Positions 1-11,760 of a DNA stretch of 64,000 nt are shown here, piece after piece (the stretch's first letter is position 1; each line of letters starts with the position of its first letter). The translations under genes were made by a program, and so were the position numbers. Origin of the DNA: Cephalotus follicularis (taxonomy: Eukaryota; Streptophyta; Magnoliopsida; Oxalidales; Cephalotaceae); the NCBI GenBank assembly GCA_001972305.1, contig BDDD01000019.1:230292-294291 (forward strand), read 5' to 3'. The notes under the pieces are model-generated. The model ran no database searches. It was given only the letters and a program-made list of their open reading frames with translations, and had not been told where the DNA came from.

Positions 1-1370
1 TATTCTTTTAATGTATTGAAAGAAAATTTATGTTGTTCTTTAATTTTGATGAATGTTTGGTGTTATGAGTTTCCTGTTGTCAAATACGACCGAGGAGCTA
101 AGGGGTCCTCGGATAACAAGATCAAGCATGGCGAGAGTTGCTGGTATGTGCTTAAGGGTTTTACCTGAGGAGCCAGTGTCACACCCCGTTTTTTCCAACT
201 TACATTGGACAAGCATATATGGTGATATCAGAAATAAGCATAATAATATTCCAGCATTCCAATTACAATTCATAAATAAATTTGCGGAAGCATTCAGTAA
301 GCCGGAATATAAATACAAGTCATCCGCACGCATCCCATCCTACGTGCAGGCATAATCCAATAATTATCCTTAACATAAGGAAAATACTACAATATGGGGT
401 ATGAACCGTTCATTACAAATTACAATACAACATCATAAATAACAACCTTAAGTTGACAAATAGAAGCTCTCCAAGCTTCATCAGCAATCTCCAAGTCTTC
501 GCTTAATCTGAAATTGTAGGGGTTAGCCGTTGCCCTCACTTGGCTAAGTAGGAAGATAATGCATGCTAAGGAATATATGAATGCAACATGTATGAAATTT
601 TATATTCAAAATAAAATTTAAATATGCCAATATATATAAGCAATCATGCCAAGTGGCCATAGACAATCCATATGCAAGAATACCGCACAAGGGTACAATC
701 AATCAATCCAGTGGTTGTCCGAAGACCAGTGTTGGGCATCAAGACGTCGCTAACCCCTAGCCTATGTCGAGCCACCTAGCTATCACCCCAACTCCACTGA
801 TGATAGGAGGTAAACAGTACTACCAGCATTAAGCGGGCAGTTAACAATCAAGCTCTGCATTGCAGGAAGTTTTGGTGTGTACTCTAGCCAACTCCTGGCA
901 CATAGGACCACCTCCTTTAGCCAGTGACCTCTGCCATCACTCGACTAATCGGCAATATGCATAGACAATCAATTCAATCTGTGTAATTCAATAATTAATA
1001 CTACATATATATATAATATGCAATATCAAAGTGTTTCCTTTGGAACATATAACATTTAAGTGATCGTACATCTCATATGAGGAAAACGATATCAAAACAG
1101 GAGTGGTTTCCAGTTTGGGAAACAAAACAGTAGGTGCCTCACATAGGAGGAAAATCAGCAGTTCCTTTAAAACAATAGTTTTCATTTGAAAATGATAGTT
1201 AACCCATGAATTGTGCATATAGCACATAATTCGTTCGATCGTTGAAATATAAGTGGTAGTGGTGTTACATAACACCAAAATAGTATATTCTATATGATGG
1301 TAGCATATACAGTTCAACAACATTACAAGACAGTAGCAATTCAATCTATATCATGCATTTTTACCCAGGG

Positions 1371-1484
1371 CAGTCGACTGCTCTCAAGAATAGTCGGCTG
1401 TTTTGGTTGAGTTGTCGACTGTTTTCTCTTAACAGTCGACTGGATAGGGTTGAGTAGTCGACTGCCATGAAGAACAGTCGACTG
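1371..1484. repeat. CAGTCGACTG array, S1 downstream cluster, six monomers
   Basis: Monomers start at 1371, 1391, 1412, 1433, 1455 and 1475, giving steps of 20, 21, 21, 22 and 20 bp. Three are exact CAGTCGACTG; the others are TAGTCGGCTG, TTGTCGACTG and TAGTCGACTG. Spacer sequence between monomers is not conserved, so what is kept is the motif and its spacing. Confidence 0.9.
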
Positions 1485-2539
1485 CTTCTGCCCAGAACAT
1501 GCAGGCAGTAGCAGTTGTGTAATTTTTCAATGTCTAATGCAATCCAATCAATACATGCAATCAAGTAGGAAATAAACATACATGATATGCATAATATATC
1601 TTCCATAAACATGTCATTCCCCCTACCTCAATAGCTTATCCCAAGATCAATTGGAATGATCTTTCTCTTTGAGTTTCCAAGCCTCTTTCACCAATCACTC
1701 TTTCAATTCCAGCAGAATCAATCTATGTATGCATGTTTATGGACACATGCATTAGTACCAGTAGGTTTCAGTAATCTCAGGACAACTATAATTCCAACAG
1801 TAGTTAATCACTAGTCCAAGAACCTTCATAACTATCCTTTATTACCATATCTGTATGAACCTTATGTCAAGTATCCTTCAATTCCAACTTCTTGATCTTA
1901 AACGTGTGAACAGAAGGTGTGACTATACTTAAGGGAATCAATATACATTTATCTTGACAGTTAACAATAACTATAATCCAATTAGAGGTTATAAACTCCA
2001 TTTACACTTGAACCATTTATCACTTTCTATTTCAATTCTAGAAGTTGTTAATCTTTATCCATGTTAACAGAAGGTATTAAACATCTTCCTAGTCACACTA
2101 TCATCACATTAACAGTGGGTTCGAATTGGAAACTCACCAGGAGAATCCAAGCTTCAATTCTCTGTCTTTGAGCTCTCCAATTCCTCAAATGCAAGTTCCA
2201 ATGATTTTCCAGCCCCTCTCCTCTATCTTCAGTGTTTTTCTAACACACATTCAGCTCCTGGACAGCTGATATAAAGGTTGAGGAGCCTTGAATTCGCTAG
2301 GCTCCATTACTCAGCTTCTCTCCTCTTCTTCTCTCTCTTACATGCACCTCTTTTCTTACCTTTTCTCTTCTATTTTGTAGGTTGCAGGTCTGCAATTCTT
2401 ACAGAGGGAATAGAAGACATGCAAGGCACTCCCCTTGCATGTTATGGCAGCTGGTGACACGCATTTCGCATGCATGACACATTTAGAACACTTGGCATCA
2501 CTGTCTCTCCGTCTGCCAGGCGCCTGTTCTGCACCATTC

Positions 2540-2618
2540 CAGTCGACTGTCTTTGACAGGCAGTCGACTGTCCACACACGCATCAGACAGTCGACTGTTC
2601 CTCTGTGACAGTCGGCTG
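2540..2618. repeat. CAGTCGACTG array, S1 upstream (U3) cluster, four monomers
   Basis: Exact monomers are at 2540, 2561 and 2588, with CAGTCGGCTG at 2609. The steps are 21, 27 and 21 bp. The cluster lies 170-250 bp inside the minus-strand LTR start, upstream of the likely promoter. S2 shows nearly the same layout. Confidence 0.9.
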
Positions 2619-4522
2619 TCGATGGCTATTTTAGGGTTGCTTAAGTTTGATATTTCACCAATTGTACATCCATTCATCCCAAGCAATTACCAATCACAAT
2701 TTATAATAATTGGACATTAAATTCAAATGAGTGCACATTTTATAAATCAATATTACAATGTACACGAATTGGATTTACGGTTATTACAGCCAGGGAGTCC
2801 TCGGATCGTTTTATGAGTATATAAGGCTCAAGGTGAAGTCCTCGGATTTAAGTCAGAGGAGGTAAGTTATAGAACAATCCGAGGATGATTTGGGGTTGTA
2901 GTGGTAAATAATGATGTCATGTGTAGATGGGTGAGACTTGTTGAGCAGTCCTCGGATGCGCAGTCAGGGAAAAAATGCCTGTGGAGGAGCTGTGTCCTTG
3001 GGCATGAGTAGACCTAGACGTATAGTGGTCACACGAGGAGGACGTGATGAAGTGCTCTTTAAGGAAGAGCAGAGGAGAAATGCCCGTGGGAGAGCTGTGT
3101 CCTCGGGCGTGGTGCAGACCTGGGTGTTTGACGTGCACGCACAGAGAGCATGTGGGCATCCCAGGCTTAAGTAAAATGGTGAGTTTGGTTCCTCAATATT
3201 TTCTTTTGAGTCCCTACCCTGGCGTTCAGGTCTGGCATTATGCAAACCTTGGCGTTTTTTCTAAGTGAGCTTGTGAGGAGCACATGGGTGTTCTCCTCAG
3301 GCGTTTAGAAATGCGGCGCATTTTGGATGAAGGTAGTGTTGGTGACTTAAGTAAAACAGGGAGTTTGAGTCCTCAGACCCTTTGTCCCCTACCCTTTTAA
3401 CCCCACTTCTGTTACGTTGTGCCCAGACTTCCTCCTCGAACTTTTGTGTAACGCGTCCCTGGTGCGATCCTTAGTGGGTTGCTCTGGCGGTTTTGAGTAG
3501 TGAGAGTTGTTGACGTGGTGAGCCATCCTCACAGCGTATGTCTTCTAGAGCAAAGCAGAAACGGGTCACTCTGAATCCTATTTGCATGGCAGAAAGCAGC
3601 AGTTCTTAACCTATGCATCTGTCGAGGAACCTTTGACAAGTCTGCAAGTGACGTTTGGATGGCAGACCACTTACCATAACTTGCTTTTGTCATTTTGTGG
3701 GTTAATTTTACTAATTATGGGACACATGTCAAGTTAGGGAGTGAAGAATACATATATTTAACCTAATGACAAGACTAAAATAATAACCAGAGACAGATGT
3801 CATCTATTGAAATGAGGGAAATTAAGCACATGGGCAACTACATCGTAAATCAGCATGAGAAAGAGAAGCTTGCATCCCAAGTTCACTATTTATATATGTA
3901 TGTGTAGTCTTAGCCGAGGAAGGCTGTTTTCTACTAAGCTTGATAGGACAAAGGAACTGAAGGGAGAAAAGAAAAAAAAAAGGAGAGTTTTGCTAAGAAT
4001 AGTTCAGTATAAAGAAAGGGAGGAGGAAATTAAAGCAAAGTAAGGATTCTTACCCATTTTTCTAAAGTATGAAATGTCCTGTTTTTTCTAATATTTTATA
4101 GCGAATTCTTTTATTCATAACTTGTTCGTTTCTTGATGAAATTTAAAATGGTTGAATGTTTTAGAAACCGTGAGATGACGTCTAAAACTGTTATGTTTTG
4201 TATACTTCAAAATTCTATCATTTTCTTGATACAACTATGTGTTTAAAATTACTACTCATGCCCTGCTATTACATGAAAGCTGCAACTTTAAAAATTTATT
4301 GTAGTTTCGTTTCTCAACTAAAATTTATGAACTTTATACTCCTGAATTCGTTGGGATGTTTACTTTAAGTTTGATGTTTCAAGTTTTTCATGAAAATAAA
4401 TGTTACTCTATGAAATACAAGTTTTAGAAATGATGGACAATGTTGTTTTTATAAGTGTTCTGAGCAGGTTCATCGCCAGAGGTTTGTTTGCATTTATCAA
4501 TCGTTTTGGTCTCAGCAATCTT

Positions 4523-5787
4523 TCATTCTAGGAATTTGAGATGTCTCTTAGTGACCTCTAAGTCATAATAAATGGTGTCTTCAATCGTCTCAAATTCCAT
4601 ACGAATCACCTTGTGTTGGTTTTCCAACAAATCAAATCGAGAGTTGATAGACTTGAACTTTCCATCGATTGACGCTTCCATTGTATCGAATTGAACGTTC
4701 AGAGCATCAAAGTGAGAGCTCATAAAATCAACAATATGATCATACTCGGAGGTAGAGTATGAACCATGAGTATGAGAGAGAGAGCGAGAGGGATAAACTT
4801 CTTGAGTAGCTTCGTCACATTCCCATGGAGGGATTTCTTCTTGTTCCTCTCAGTTGATTCTCTGACTTTATCGCTTTTTGGACAGTAAGTCCAATTCCCT
4901 TCCTGCTTCTTCCAGCCCATGAGATTAAGTGTGATTTTGTTGTATGTATCTTACTTTTTCAATGTCGTTCCATTATCCCCCTCAACACGAATTTCATGGT
5001 AACGGAAGATTTTGGTTAAGATGCAACCAAAAGGAAGGACATATTTCTTTTGAGTAAAAGCACGGACCATTGTGTGAAGCATAAGCAATGGATAACAAAA
5101 CTTGATTTTGGAAATGATGCACCACATTAGGAATGCTTGCATCCTAGTGAGTTTTGCGTATCCACCACCGGTAGGAAGTAACTGGTGAACAATAAGATGG
5201 TGTAAAAGGTGATGATTAACATATAGTTTGTTGGTGCAAAGAGCCATATTGGGATGAATGTTTGGATCATTGGGGTAGAGAATTGATAAAATGTCATTTG
5301 GGTGGAAACCCTCAACTTCCGGCCACTTCTTGTATTAAAAAATATACAAGCCGGTGTGAGGAATATGAAGAATCGAAGCAAGAATCCTGGCATCTAGAAA
5401 GATTCTTTGACCATTAACAGTGGGAGAAAGGGCAAAATCTTCATTAGGACTAGAGACAATCCTTATGTTCATATAGAACTCCTTTACAAGCTTAACATAA
5501 AACATATCTTGAATTTGCACAAAAGGAAGAAGGTGCAAATTCTCAAGCCATGAAACAAAGGCAAACTCATTTGAACAAAAATATAAATCAATATTTCTAC
5601 CTCCCATTATCCGTTTATCAACAAAGACAACATTTCGAAGGGGAATGATTTCCTTGGATGCGGAATCCGATTCAAGAGCAGGATTGGGAGAAGGTTCCAG
5701 ACTATTAAGCTTTCGTTTTGAAGCAAGTTTTTCTTGCTTGGAAGAACTAATAGCCCTCTTTTTACTAACAGCTTTTGTTCTAGGCAT
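4523..5787 (-). pseudogene. Extra (env-position) ORF of SIRE-1, broken
   Basis: The minus-strand reading from 5787 gives about 150 residues starting MPRTKAVSKKRA, a basic N-terminus followed by a globular part with FVDKRIMGG, WLENLHLLPF and LDARILASILHIPHTG. It continues through shifted frames: MALCTNKLY at 5247, then MGWKKQEGNW at 4920. A final stretch at 4523-4723 has heptad-like spacing of hydrophobic residues, probably a coiled coil. The position behind pol is that of the env-like or plant transposon-type ORF of SIRE elements. I see no clear signal peptide or fusion motif, so an envelope role is not supported here. At least two frameshifts break the frame, and the product is a relic. Confidence 0.6.
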
Positions 5788-6016
5788 TTTGTCAAACAGA
5801 TGGAGAGAGCTAAAAGAAATAAGGGATTGGAGGACAAGAACCTGACTTTGAAGACGACACAGGAAGGAGAAGAAGATGTTTGAGTGATTAGAAAGTCAAA
5901 GAAAAATTTTTGGAGTAAAAAAAAATTCCAGAGAGAAACGTTCAGGATGTGCAATATGAAGAATAGAATGAGATTGATGTTGTTTTATGAACAAGTTGAT
6001 GAAAGATCAAAAAACG

Positions 6017-6220
6017 TCAACGTGATTAAAAAGCATCGACGCATTCTTTAAAAATTCTAAAGAAAGGATCGACCTGAAGTGTAAGAAAATGGTGCGTTTT
6101 GAAGAGCATCGATGCGTTTTTAAAGAGATAGACGTGTTTTACAAAAACTAAAGAACATCGATAGTTTATGAAAGAGATCGACGTGTTTTGGCAAATACAT
6201 CTATTGTGAAAGAAAGAAGT
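6017..6220. repeat. TCGA-core array inside SIRE-1, between pol and the extra ORF
   Basis: Core positions are 6017 and 6036, 6109 and 6129, 6158 and 6178, and 6200 and 6220, giving pair steps of 19, 20, 20 and 20 bp, with a single core at 6069. Flanks read GCATCGACGCAT, GCATCGATGCG or GATCGACGTG. The array lies in the internal region, about 5 kb from the array in the same element's LTR. Confidence 0.75.
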
Positions 6221-6369
6221 CGATGTTTTTAAACATAACAAGCCTAAAATTAAAAAAATAGTAAAAACAAGTAATCAAATTCAATCACACATAATCAAAC
6301 AAACAATCAAACAAAATCATAAATAACAAAAACATTCCATCAAAATCACATAAACCTAGTTCTCTTATA

Positions 6370-9123
6370 AACTCATAAAAGTATTTCCATCTAAAGGTTT
6401 GGTAAAAATATCAGCTATTTGTTTTTCCATAGAAACCTATTCTAATTCAATATCTCCATTTTCAATGTGTTCTCTTAAAAAGTGATACCTAATATCAATA
6501 TGTTTTGTCTTCGAATGATGAACAAGGTTTTTAGCAAGACAAATACTACTAGTGTTATCACACTTTATAGGTACATTTTTTACGATAACACCATAATCTA
6601 TCAACTACTGTTTTTGCCACAAAATTTGTGCACAACAACTACCAATAGTAATATATTCTGCCTCGGCGGTAGAAAGAGCAATAGAATTTTGATTTTTGCT
6701 ACACCAAGATACAAGCATACTTCCTAGGTATTGGCATGAGCCACTAGTGCTCTTGCGATTAACCTTATAACCACCAAAGTCAGCATCTAAGTATGCATGT
6801 AAGTCAAAACTAGAGTCTCGAGAATACCTTAAACCTAAAGTAGGTGTATATGCAAGGTATTTAAGGATACGTTTAACAACAAACAAGTGAGATTCTCTAC
6901 GGTTTGATTGAAAACGTGCACACAAACAAACACTGAACAAAATATCAGGTCTACTAGCAGTTAAATACAATAACAAACCTATCATCCTTCTATAAAGCTT
7001 TTGATCAACATTTTTACCTTGTTTGTCTTTGTCAAGCTTTGTAGAAGTGCTTATAGGAGTCTCACTTGTTTTTGTGTTCTCCATTCCAAACTTTTTGAGA
7101 ATTTCCTTTGCATACTTAGCTTGGTTGATGAAGGTTCCCTCTTTGGTTTGCTTAACTTGAAGCCCAAGGAAGAAGTTGAGTTCTCCCATCATGCTCATTT
7201 CAAATTCTGACTTCATAGTATTAGAAAACTCCTTGCACAAAGATTCGTTAATTGATCCAAAAATAATATCATCAACATAAATTTGTACTACTAGTAAATC
7301 ACTGTCTTTTGATTTTGTAAAAAGTGTTATATCAACATTTCCTCGTTTAAAATCATTTTCAATCAAAAAATTTGTCAACCTCTCCTACCAAGCTCGAGGA
7401 GCTTGTTTGAGACCATATAAAGCTTTGTTGAGTTTAAAAACATGGTTTGGAAATAATGGATCCTCAAAACCTTGAGGCTGTTCCACATATACTTTTTCTT
7501 TTATAAAACCATTTAAAAATGCACTTTTTACATCCATTTGATATAAGTTAACATCTTTAAAACAAGCAAAGGCAAGTAACAAACAAATAGATTCTAATCT
7601 AGCAACATGTGCATACGTTTCATCATAATCTATACCTTCTTCTTGTGAATAACCTTGAGCAACTAATCTAGCTTTATTTCTAACAATTACTCCTTGATTA
7701 TCTAATTTATTTCTAAACACCCATTTAGTCCCTATTACATAATGATCCTTAGGTCTAGGTACTAGAAACCGAACTTTGTTACATTCAAAGTGGTTTAACT
7801 CCTCTTGCATAGCTACTATCCAGTTTTCATCCATTTCAGCTTCTCCAAAGTTCTTAGGCTCAAAATGAGAAAGAAAAGCAACGTAATTACAAGTATTAGC
7901 ACTAGACCTAGTCATAACACCATGTTGAATATTACAAATTATGGCCTCATGAGGGTGGTCTTTAACTATTTTATAGGTCTTATCTAAAAGATATTGTTGG
8001 TAGCTATTCTTAGAATCTACATCTATGTTCTTTGAAGGTTCATGAAATTCTATGCTATCTTGCATACATGTCCTTACATTGTTTGACTCATCAAAGACTA
8101 TATGCATAGACTCTTCGACTAGAAAAGTACATTTATTAAAATATCTATAAGCTCTACTAGTAAGAGAATAACCGAGAAAAATACCTTCATCCGTTTTTGA
8201 GTCGAACTTACCAAGTTGATCCCTTCCGTTGCTGTGTATAAAGCACTTACATCCAAAGGCATGAAAGTAAATTATGTTACGCTTTCTCTCTCTCCATAAC
8301 TCGTATGGAGTCTTTTTTAGAATTGGTCTTATTGATGTTCTATTTAAAATATAACATGAAGTGTTTATGGCTTCGGCCCAAAAATATTTTGTAAGATTAT
8401 TTTCGCAAAGTATGGTTCTAGTTATTTGTTCCAAGGTTCTATTTCTCCTCTCAACAACACCATTTTGTTGAGGAGTTCTAGGAGTTGAAAATTCATGTTT
8501 AAAACCATTTTGTATGCAAAAGTTATCAAAAAAGTGATTTCTGAACTCTTTACCATGATCGGTTCTTACTTTCAAAATAGGAAATCCTTTTTCTTTTTGA
8601 ACTTCTTTAAAAAAATTTGCAAAGAAAGCAAAGACTTCACCTTTATGAGCTAAAAAGAAAACCCATGTGTACCTAGTGTAGTCATCAACAATAACATATG
8701 CATAAGACTTACCGCCTAAGCTTCGTATGTTTATAGGTCAAAAAGATCCATATGAAGTAGTTCAAGTGGCCTAGTAGTTGAGACAATGTTAATTGATTTA
8801 AAACTTGTTCTGGTTTGTTTTCCTTGTTGGCAAGCGTCACAAATCTTGTCTTTTTGAAAAATCAATTTAGGGAGACCTCTAACTAAGTCATGTTTTAAAA
8901 TCTTGGAAAGTGTTATCATACTAACTTGTCCAAGCCTTCTATCCCACATCCAACTATCTTCATTTAAGGTGACAGGACATTTAAAATTTTGATTTTGAAG
9001 ATCATCTATGTTTATTACATAAACATTACCTTCTCTTTGTCCTATAAACTTGGTGGAGTTATTGTTATTGTCAATGACTCTGCATAATAAGTTTTTGAAA
9101 AATAACTCTACAATTCTTGTCAC
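6370..9123 (-). pseudogene. SIRE-1 pol: integrase, reverse transcriptase and RNase H (degenerate)
   Basis: Copia pol makes integrase, reverse transcriptase and RNase H for cDNA synthesis and insertion. From 9123 downwards come the GAG-pre-integrase segment (WDRRLGQVSM, CDACQQGKQTR), the first integrase acidic residue in HMDLF, the second in RTDHGKEF (about 8560) and the glutamate in NGVVERRNRTL. The reverse transcriptase follows (QMDVKSAFLNG, LYGLKQAPRAW) with its active site YVDDIIFG near 7275, then the RNase H motif STAEAEY, and degenerate sequence reaching TKPL near 6370. The 396-residue frame 7385-8575 is the longest open stretch in the window. A frameshift near 8735 breaks integrase. A stop follows APRAW at about 7382, where a tyrosine is usual, and another lies at about 6605. 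Confidence 0.9.
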
Positions 9124-9386
9124 ACAATTGACTTATGCTCAAGAGATTGTGTTTGAGTCCTTTAACACGCAGTACATTAGAAATAGTAAGATTTTCATTA
9201 CCTATGGATCCGATTCCAATGCTTTGTCCTTTTGCATTATCTCCAAAGGTTACGTTTCCCCATCTTTTGGTTCCCAGGTTACAAATAAATTTTTGTTTCC
9301 AGTCATGTGTTTGGAGTATCCGCTATCAAGGTACCAACGATTCCTTTTTGATGATTTCTTTAGGCACATCTACAAAACAAATGAAT

Positions 9387-10927
9387 TTAAGTTGGAGACT
9401 TTAGTACCCAAGGTTCCTTGGGTCCAGGGGGGTTAGTGATAAAAGTTCCTTTTGGAAACCATATAGTTCTTATCTTAAACATTTGATTTCTATAGCACAT
9501 GTTTTGTTTAATCTTATTTCTCTTATAGATGTCATTTTTTCTATGATAGCAGTTGTGTGTAGTGTGACCATTCTTATTGCAATAATTACAAGTTATGCTA
9601 GATGAGGACTTTTTACTATCTTTATTTTCAAGATATTTTTGTAAGTGCTTAACATTGTTCATCTCATCATAACCTAGGGTAGCTTTATTGAAAACACACC
9701 TTTGAAGACCTAAAAGGTTGTCAAGTTTTTCACTACTGTTTGAAAACTTTGAAAAGAGCATCAACTTCTAATTTAAGAGTTTCTTTTTATTTTTCAAGAG
9801 ATATAATTTTATCATATAAAGACTTGTTTGATAAACATTCTATCGCATGTTTTAATCTAACATTCTCTTTATTAAGTGCTTTTATTGTCTTTTTGAGTGA
9901 TGCATTTTCTAGACTAAACTGTTCAAGTAATTCAAGAAGTTCACTTACCTCATTTTCATCTTCGTCTTCATCGAGATGATTGATTGCCATCAACGCCAAT
10001 TGTGCTACTTCTTCGTTCTCATCTTCTTCGGAGCTAGATTCATCACTGTCCGATCATGTAGCTAGCATTTCTTTCTTCTTTTTTATTGTTTCTTTGGCTT
10101 TCTTTAATCTCGGACATTCACTTTTGTAGTGTCCATGTTTGTTGCATTCGAAGCATATGATTTCTTCCTTGTTCGTCTCAAATTTTGAAGGAGTTGACTT
10201 CTTTAAGTTTTTGCTGCCAAACTTCTTCTTTGCTAAGAATCTTTTGAATCTCCTTGTTATTAAGGCCATCTCATCATCACTCTCTTCTTCGCTTCAATCC
10301 ACTGTAGAAGATTTGAAAGCTATGACACTCTTTTTCTTCTTGTCTTGTTCTTCATCATCTTCATGATTTTTGATCGTCATCTCGTGTGTCATGAGCGATC
10401 CAAGAAGCTCTTCAAGTGGAAATGTGTTGAGGTCCTTTGCTTCCTCTATGGCAGTGAATTTAGGCATCCAACTCTTAGGTAGACACCTGAGTATCTTTCT
10501 TACCATCTCACTATTAGTGTGGCACTTATTTAAGGATTGCAGTGAGTTTATAATATTGGTAAATCAAACAAACATACTAGAAATATTTTCATTTTCTTTC
10601 ATTGAGAACATTTCATGTTCTCTAACTAGTATAATTATTTTAGTGTCTTTTACCTGATTGGTTCCCTCATAGGTCACCTCAAGTCTATCCCACATCTCCT
10701 TTGTGGTAGCACATGAGGAGACTATTGAATTCGTTCGAATTCAAGGCACATATTATAACATGCTTAGCTTTAGCGTTTAGTTGTACCTTCTTTCTATCCT
10801 CGACCGTATATAGACTTCTAGGTTTAAGAGATTTGACACCTTCTTTTGATATAGTTTGAGGAAGTTCAGGGTCGTCAATGATGATGTACCATAAGTTAAA
10901 GTCAAGCGCTTGAATGAAAATGGCCAT
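9387..10927 (-). pseudogene. SIRE-1 gag with CCHC zinc knuckle (degenerate)
   Basis: Gag forms the particle that packages the element RNA. The N-terminus MAIFIQALDFNLWYIII at 10927 is typical of SIRE gag. A middle segment (MVRKILRCLPKSW, 10294-10506) matches the Copia gag core, and the knuckle CFECNKHGHYKSECP lies at about 10115-10160 after the basic stretch ALITRRFKRFLAKKKF. A coiled coil follows (9787-9999), then a second CX2C-type segment CNYCNKNGHTTHNC and the NPPGPKEPWV linker before the protease. The frame is broken between these pieces. Between 9124 and 9386 a degraded protease should lie, but I can read no clear DTG triad there. Confidence 0.8.
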
Positions 10928-11244
10928 CTTTGCTGGACCTTGATATAGTTTAAGGAAGCAATTCGTTACACCTCACAATTTCGTGATTGACTTGAATCGC
11001 TGGACCTTGACCTCAAGACCTTTAGAGCATTCACTCTCCTCTTTTACAAGTGTTTGAAAAGTGTTTACAATCTAACCTCTCAGTAGGTTTGATTTGGCTT
11101 ACGATGAAGAACACAAGAAAGAATTACAGAAAGAACTCAGAAAATAAAACTTTGAAGCTAACAGCACTTTGGATTTTGTAGAATGTAACTTGCTTGATTG
11201 CTTGAATTATTTGTTTCTTGATGATTTTTGCAGGCTTGGATCTT

Positions 11245-11254
11245 CCTTTATATA
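11245..11254 (-). promoter_or_regulatory. TATA box of the SIRE-1 LTR
   Basis: The minus strand reads TATATAAAGG, about 100 bp downstream of the last monomer of the TCGA array and ahead of the leader that enters gag. The position fits an LTR core promoter. Confidence 0.7.
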
Positions 11255-11356
11255 GCCAAAAATTGTTTTTATCCGTTGCTTAAATCATGGAGGTTAAGAT
11301 TTGAAAATCTGATGATTTGATGTAAACTCTGTTATGCAGCCATTGGAGCAAAGTCG

Positions 11357-11760
11357 TCGATGTCTTTGATCAGCGTTTTCTGTCTTCATCAGTTAACTAG
11401 CCTTTGTGAGCATCCGGGGCATAATTTTGGTGGAAAGACGTCGATGTCTATAATGGGCGTCGATGTCTTTTCTGGAGTTTTCCCTAGGCTTTGAAGATAT
11501 GAGCAACACATAGATGTCTTTGTAAAGGGATCGATGTCTTTTGGTTGGACGTTGATATCTTCATAGAATCGGATCGATGCTTTTCTTCAAAAACGACCTA
11601 TAACTTTTAGGCATAAACGCATCGATGTCTTTATAAACACATCGATGTCTTTGAGTTGAAAATTCGATGTCTTCTCAGAGATACATCGATGCCTTTGAAT
11701 GAAAACTGGCTGTAACTTTTTGTGCTAAAGATGTCGATTTGTTCTTTAAAATGCGTTGAT
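11357..11760. repeat. GACATCGATGTC-type array in the SIRE-1 U3
   Basis: Core (TCGA or one-base variant) positions are 11357, 11441, 11460, 11511, 11531, 11552, 11574, 11622, 11642, 11664, 11686, 11734 and 11756. Within groups the steps are 19, 20, 21, 22, 20, 22, 22 and 22 bp; groups are 36-84 bp apart. The typical plus-strand monomer is ACATCGATGTCTTT, related to GACGTCGACGTC by C to T and G to A changes at CpG. Upstream of the promoter, so in U3. Confidence 0.85.

Larger units (their letters stand above)
177..2788 (-). mobile_element. Solo LTR S1 of a chromovirus-like Gypsy family
   Basis: Read on the minus strand it starts TGTAATAACCGTAA and ends GGGGTGTGACA, a TG...CA LTR of 2612 bp. The 5 bp target duplication GCCAG is present on both sides (172-176 and 2789-2793) and no internal region is left, so this is a solo LTR formed by LTR-LTR recombination. 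S2 (11877-14253) and S3 (55763) belong to the same family. A TATATC-type promoter is likely near 2263-2271 on the minus strand. It holds two clusters of the CAGTCGACTG palindrome, one on each side of that promoter. ORFs inside it are not conserved between S1 and S2 and are taken as chance. Confidence 0.9.
105..3108. repeat. Dispersed GTCCTCGGAT / ATCCGAGGAC motif cluster in LTR-E1
   Basis: GTCCTCGGAT occurs at 105-114, 2797-2806, 2838-2847 and 2948-2957. The inverted form ATCCGAGGAT is at 2877-2886, and variants GTCCTTGGGC and GTCCTCGGGC are at 2995 and 3099. The spacings 2797 to 2838 to 2877 are 41 and 39 bp, close to twice 20 bp. The cluster lies upstream of the TATA-like site, where LTR-E2 and LTR-E3 carry GCGTCGACGC arrays. 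The span includes the unrelated S1 insertion. Confidence 0.6.
1..4472 (+). repeat. LTR-E1, long LTR of an unclassified (probably Gypsy) family, split by a solo LTR
   Basis: This LTR is seen in two pieces, 1-176 and 2789-4472, joined across the GCCAG duplication that flanks the S1 insertion. Downstream of a TATA-like stretch at 3887-3897 it has a purine-rich leader and an AAAGTAAGGATTC motif near 4037. The same motif lies at the matching place in LTR-E2 (26.8 kb) and, as AAGGTAAGGATCC, in LTR-E3 (63.1 kb). Its last 60 bases before 4472 also resemble the end of LTR-E3. The left end lies outside the window, and the right end is cut where SIRE-1 sequence begins. It contains no coding region. Two direct duplications of about 50-60 bp lie at 2975-3120 and 3170-3390. 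Confidence 0.55.
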
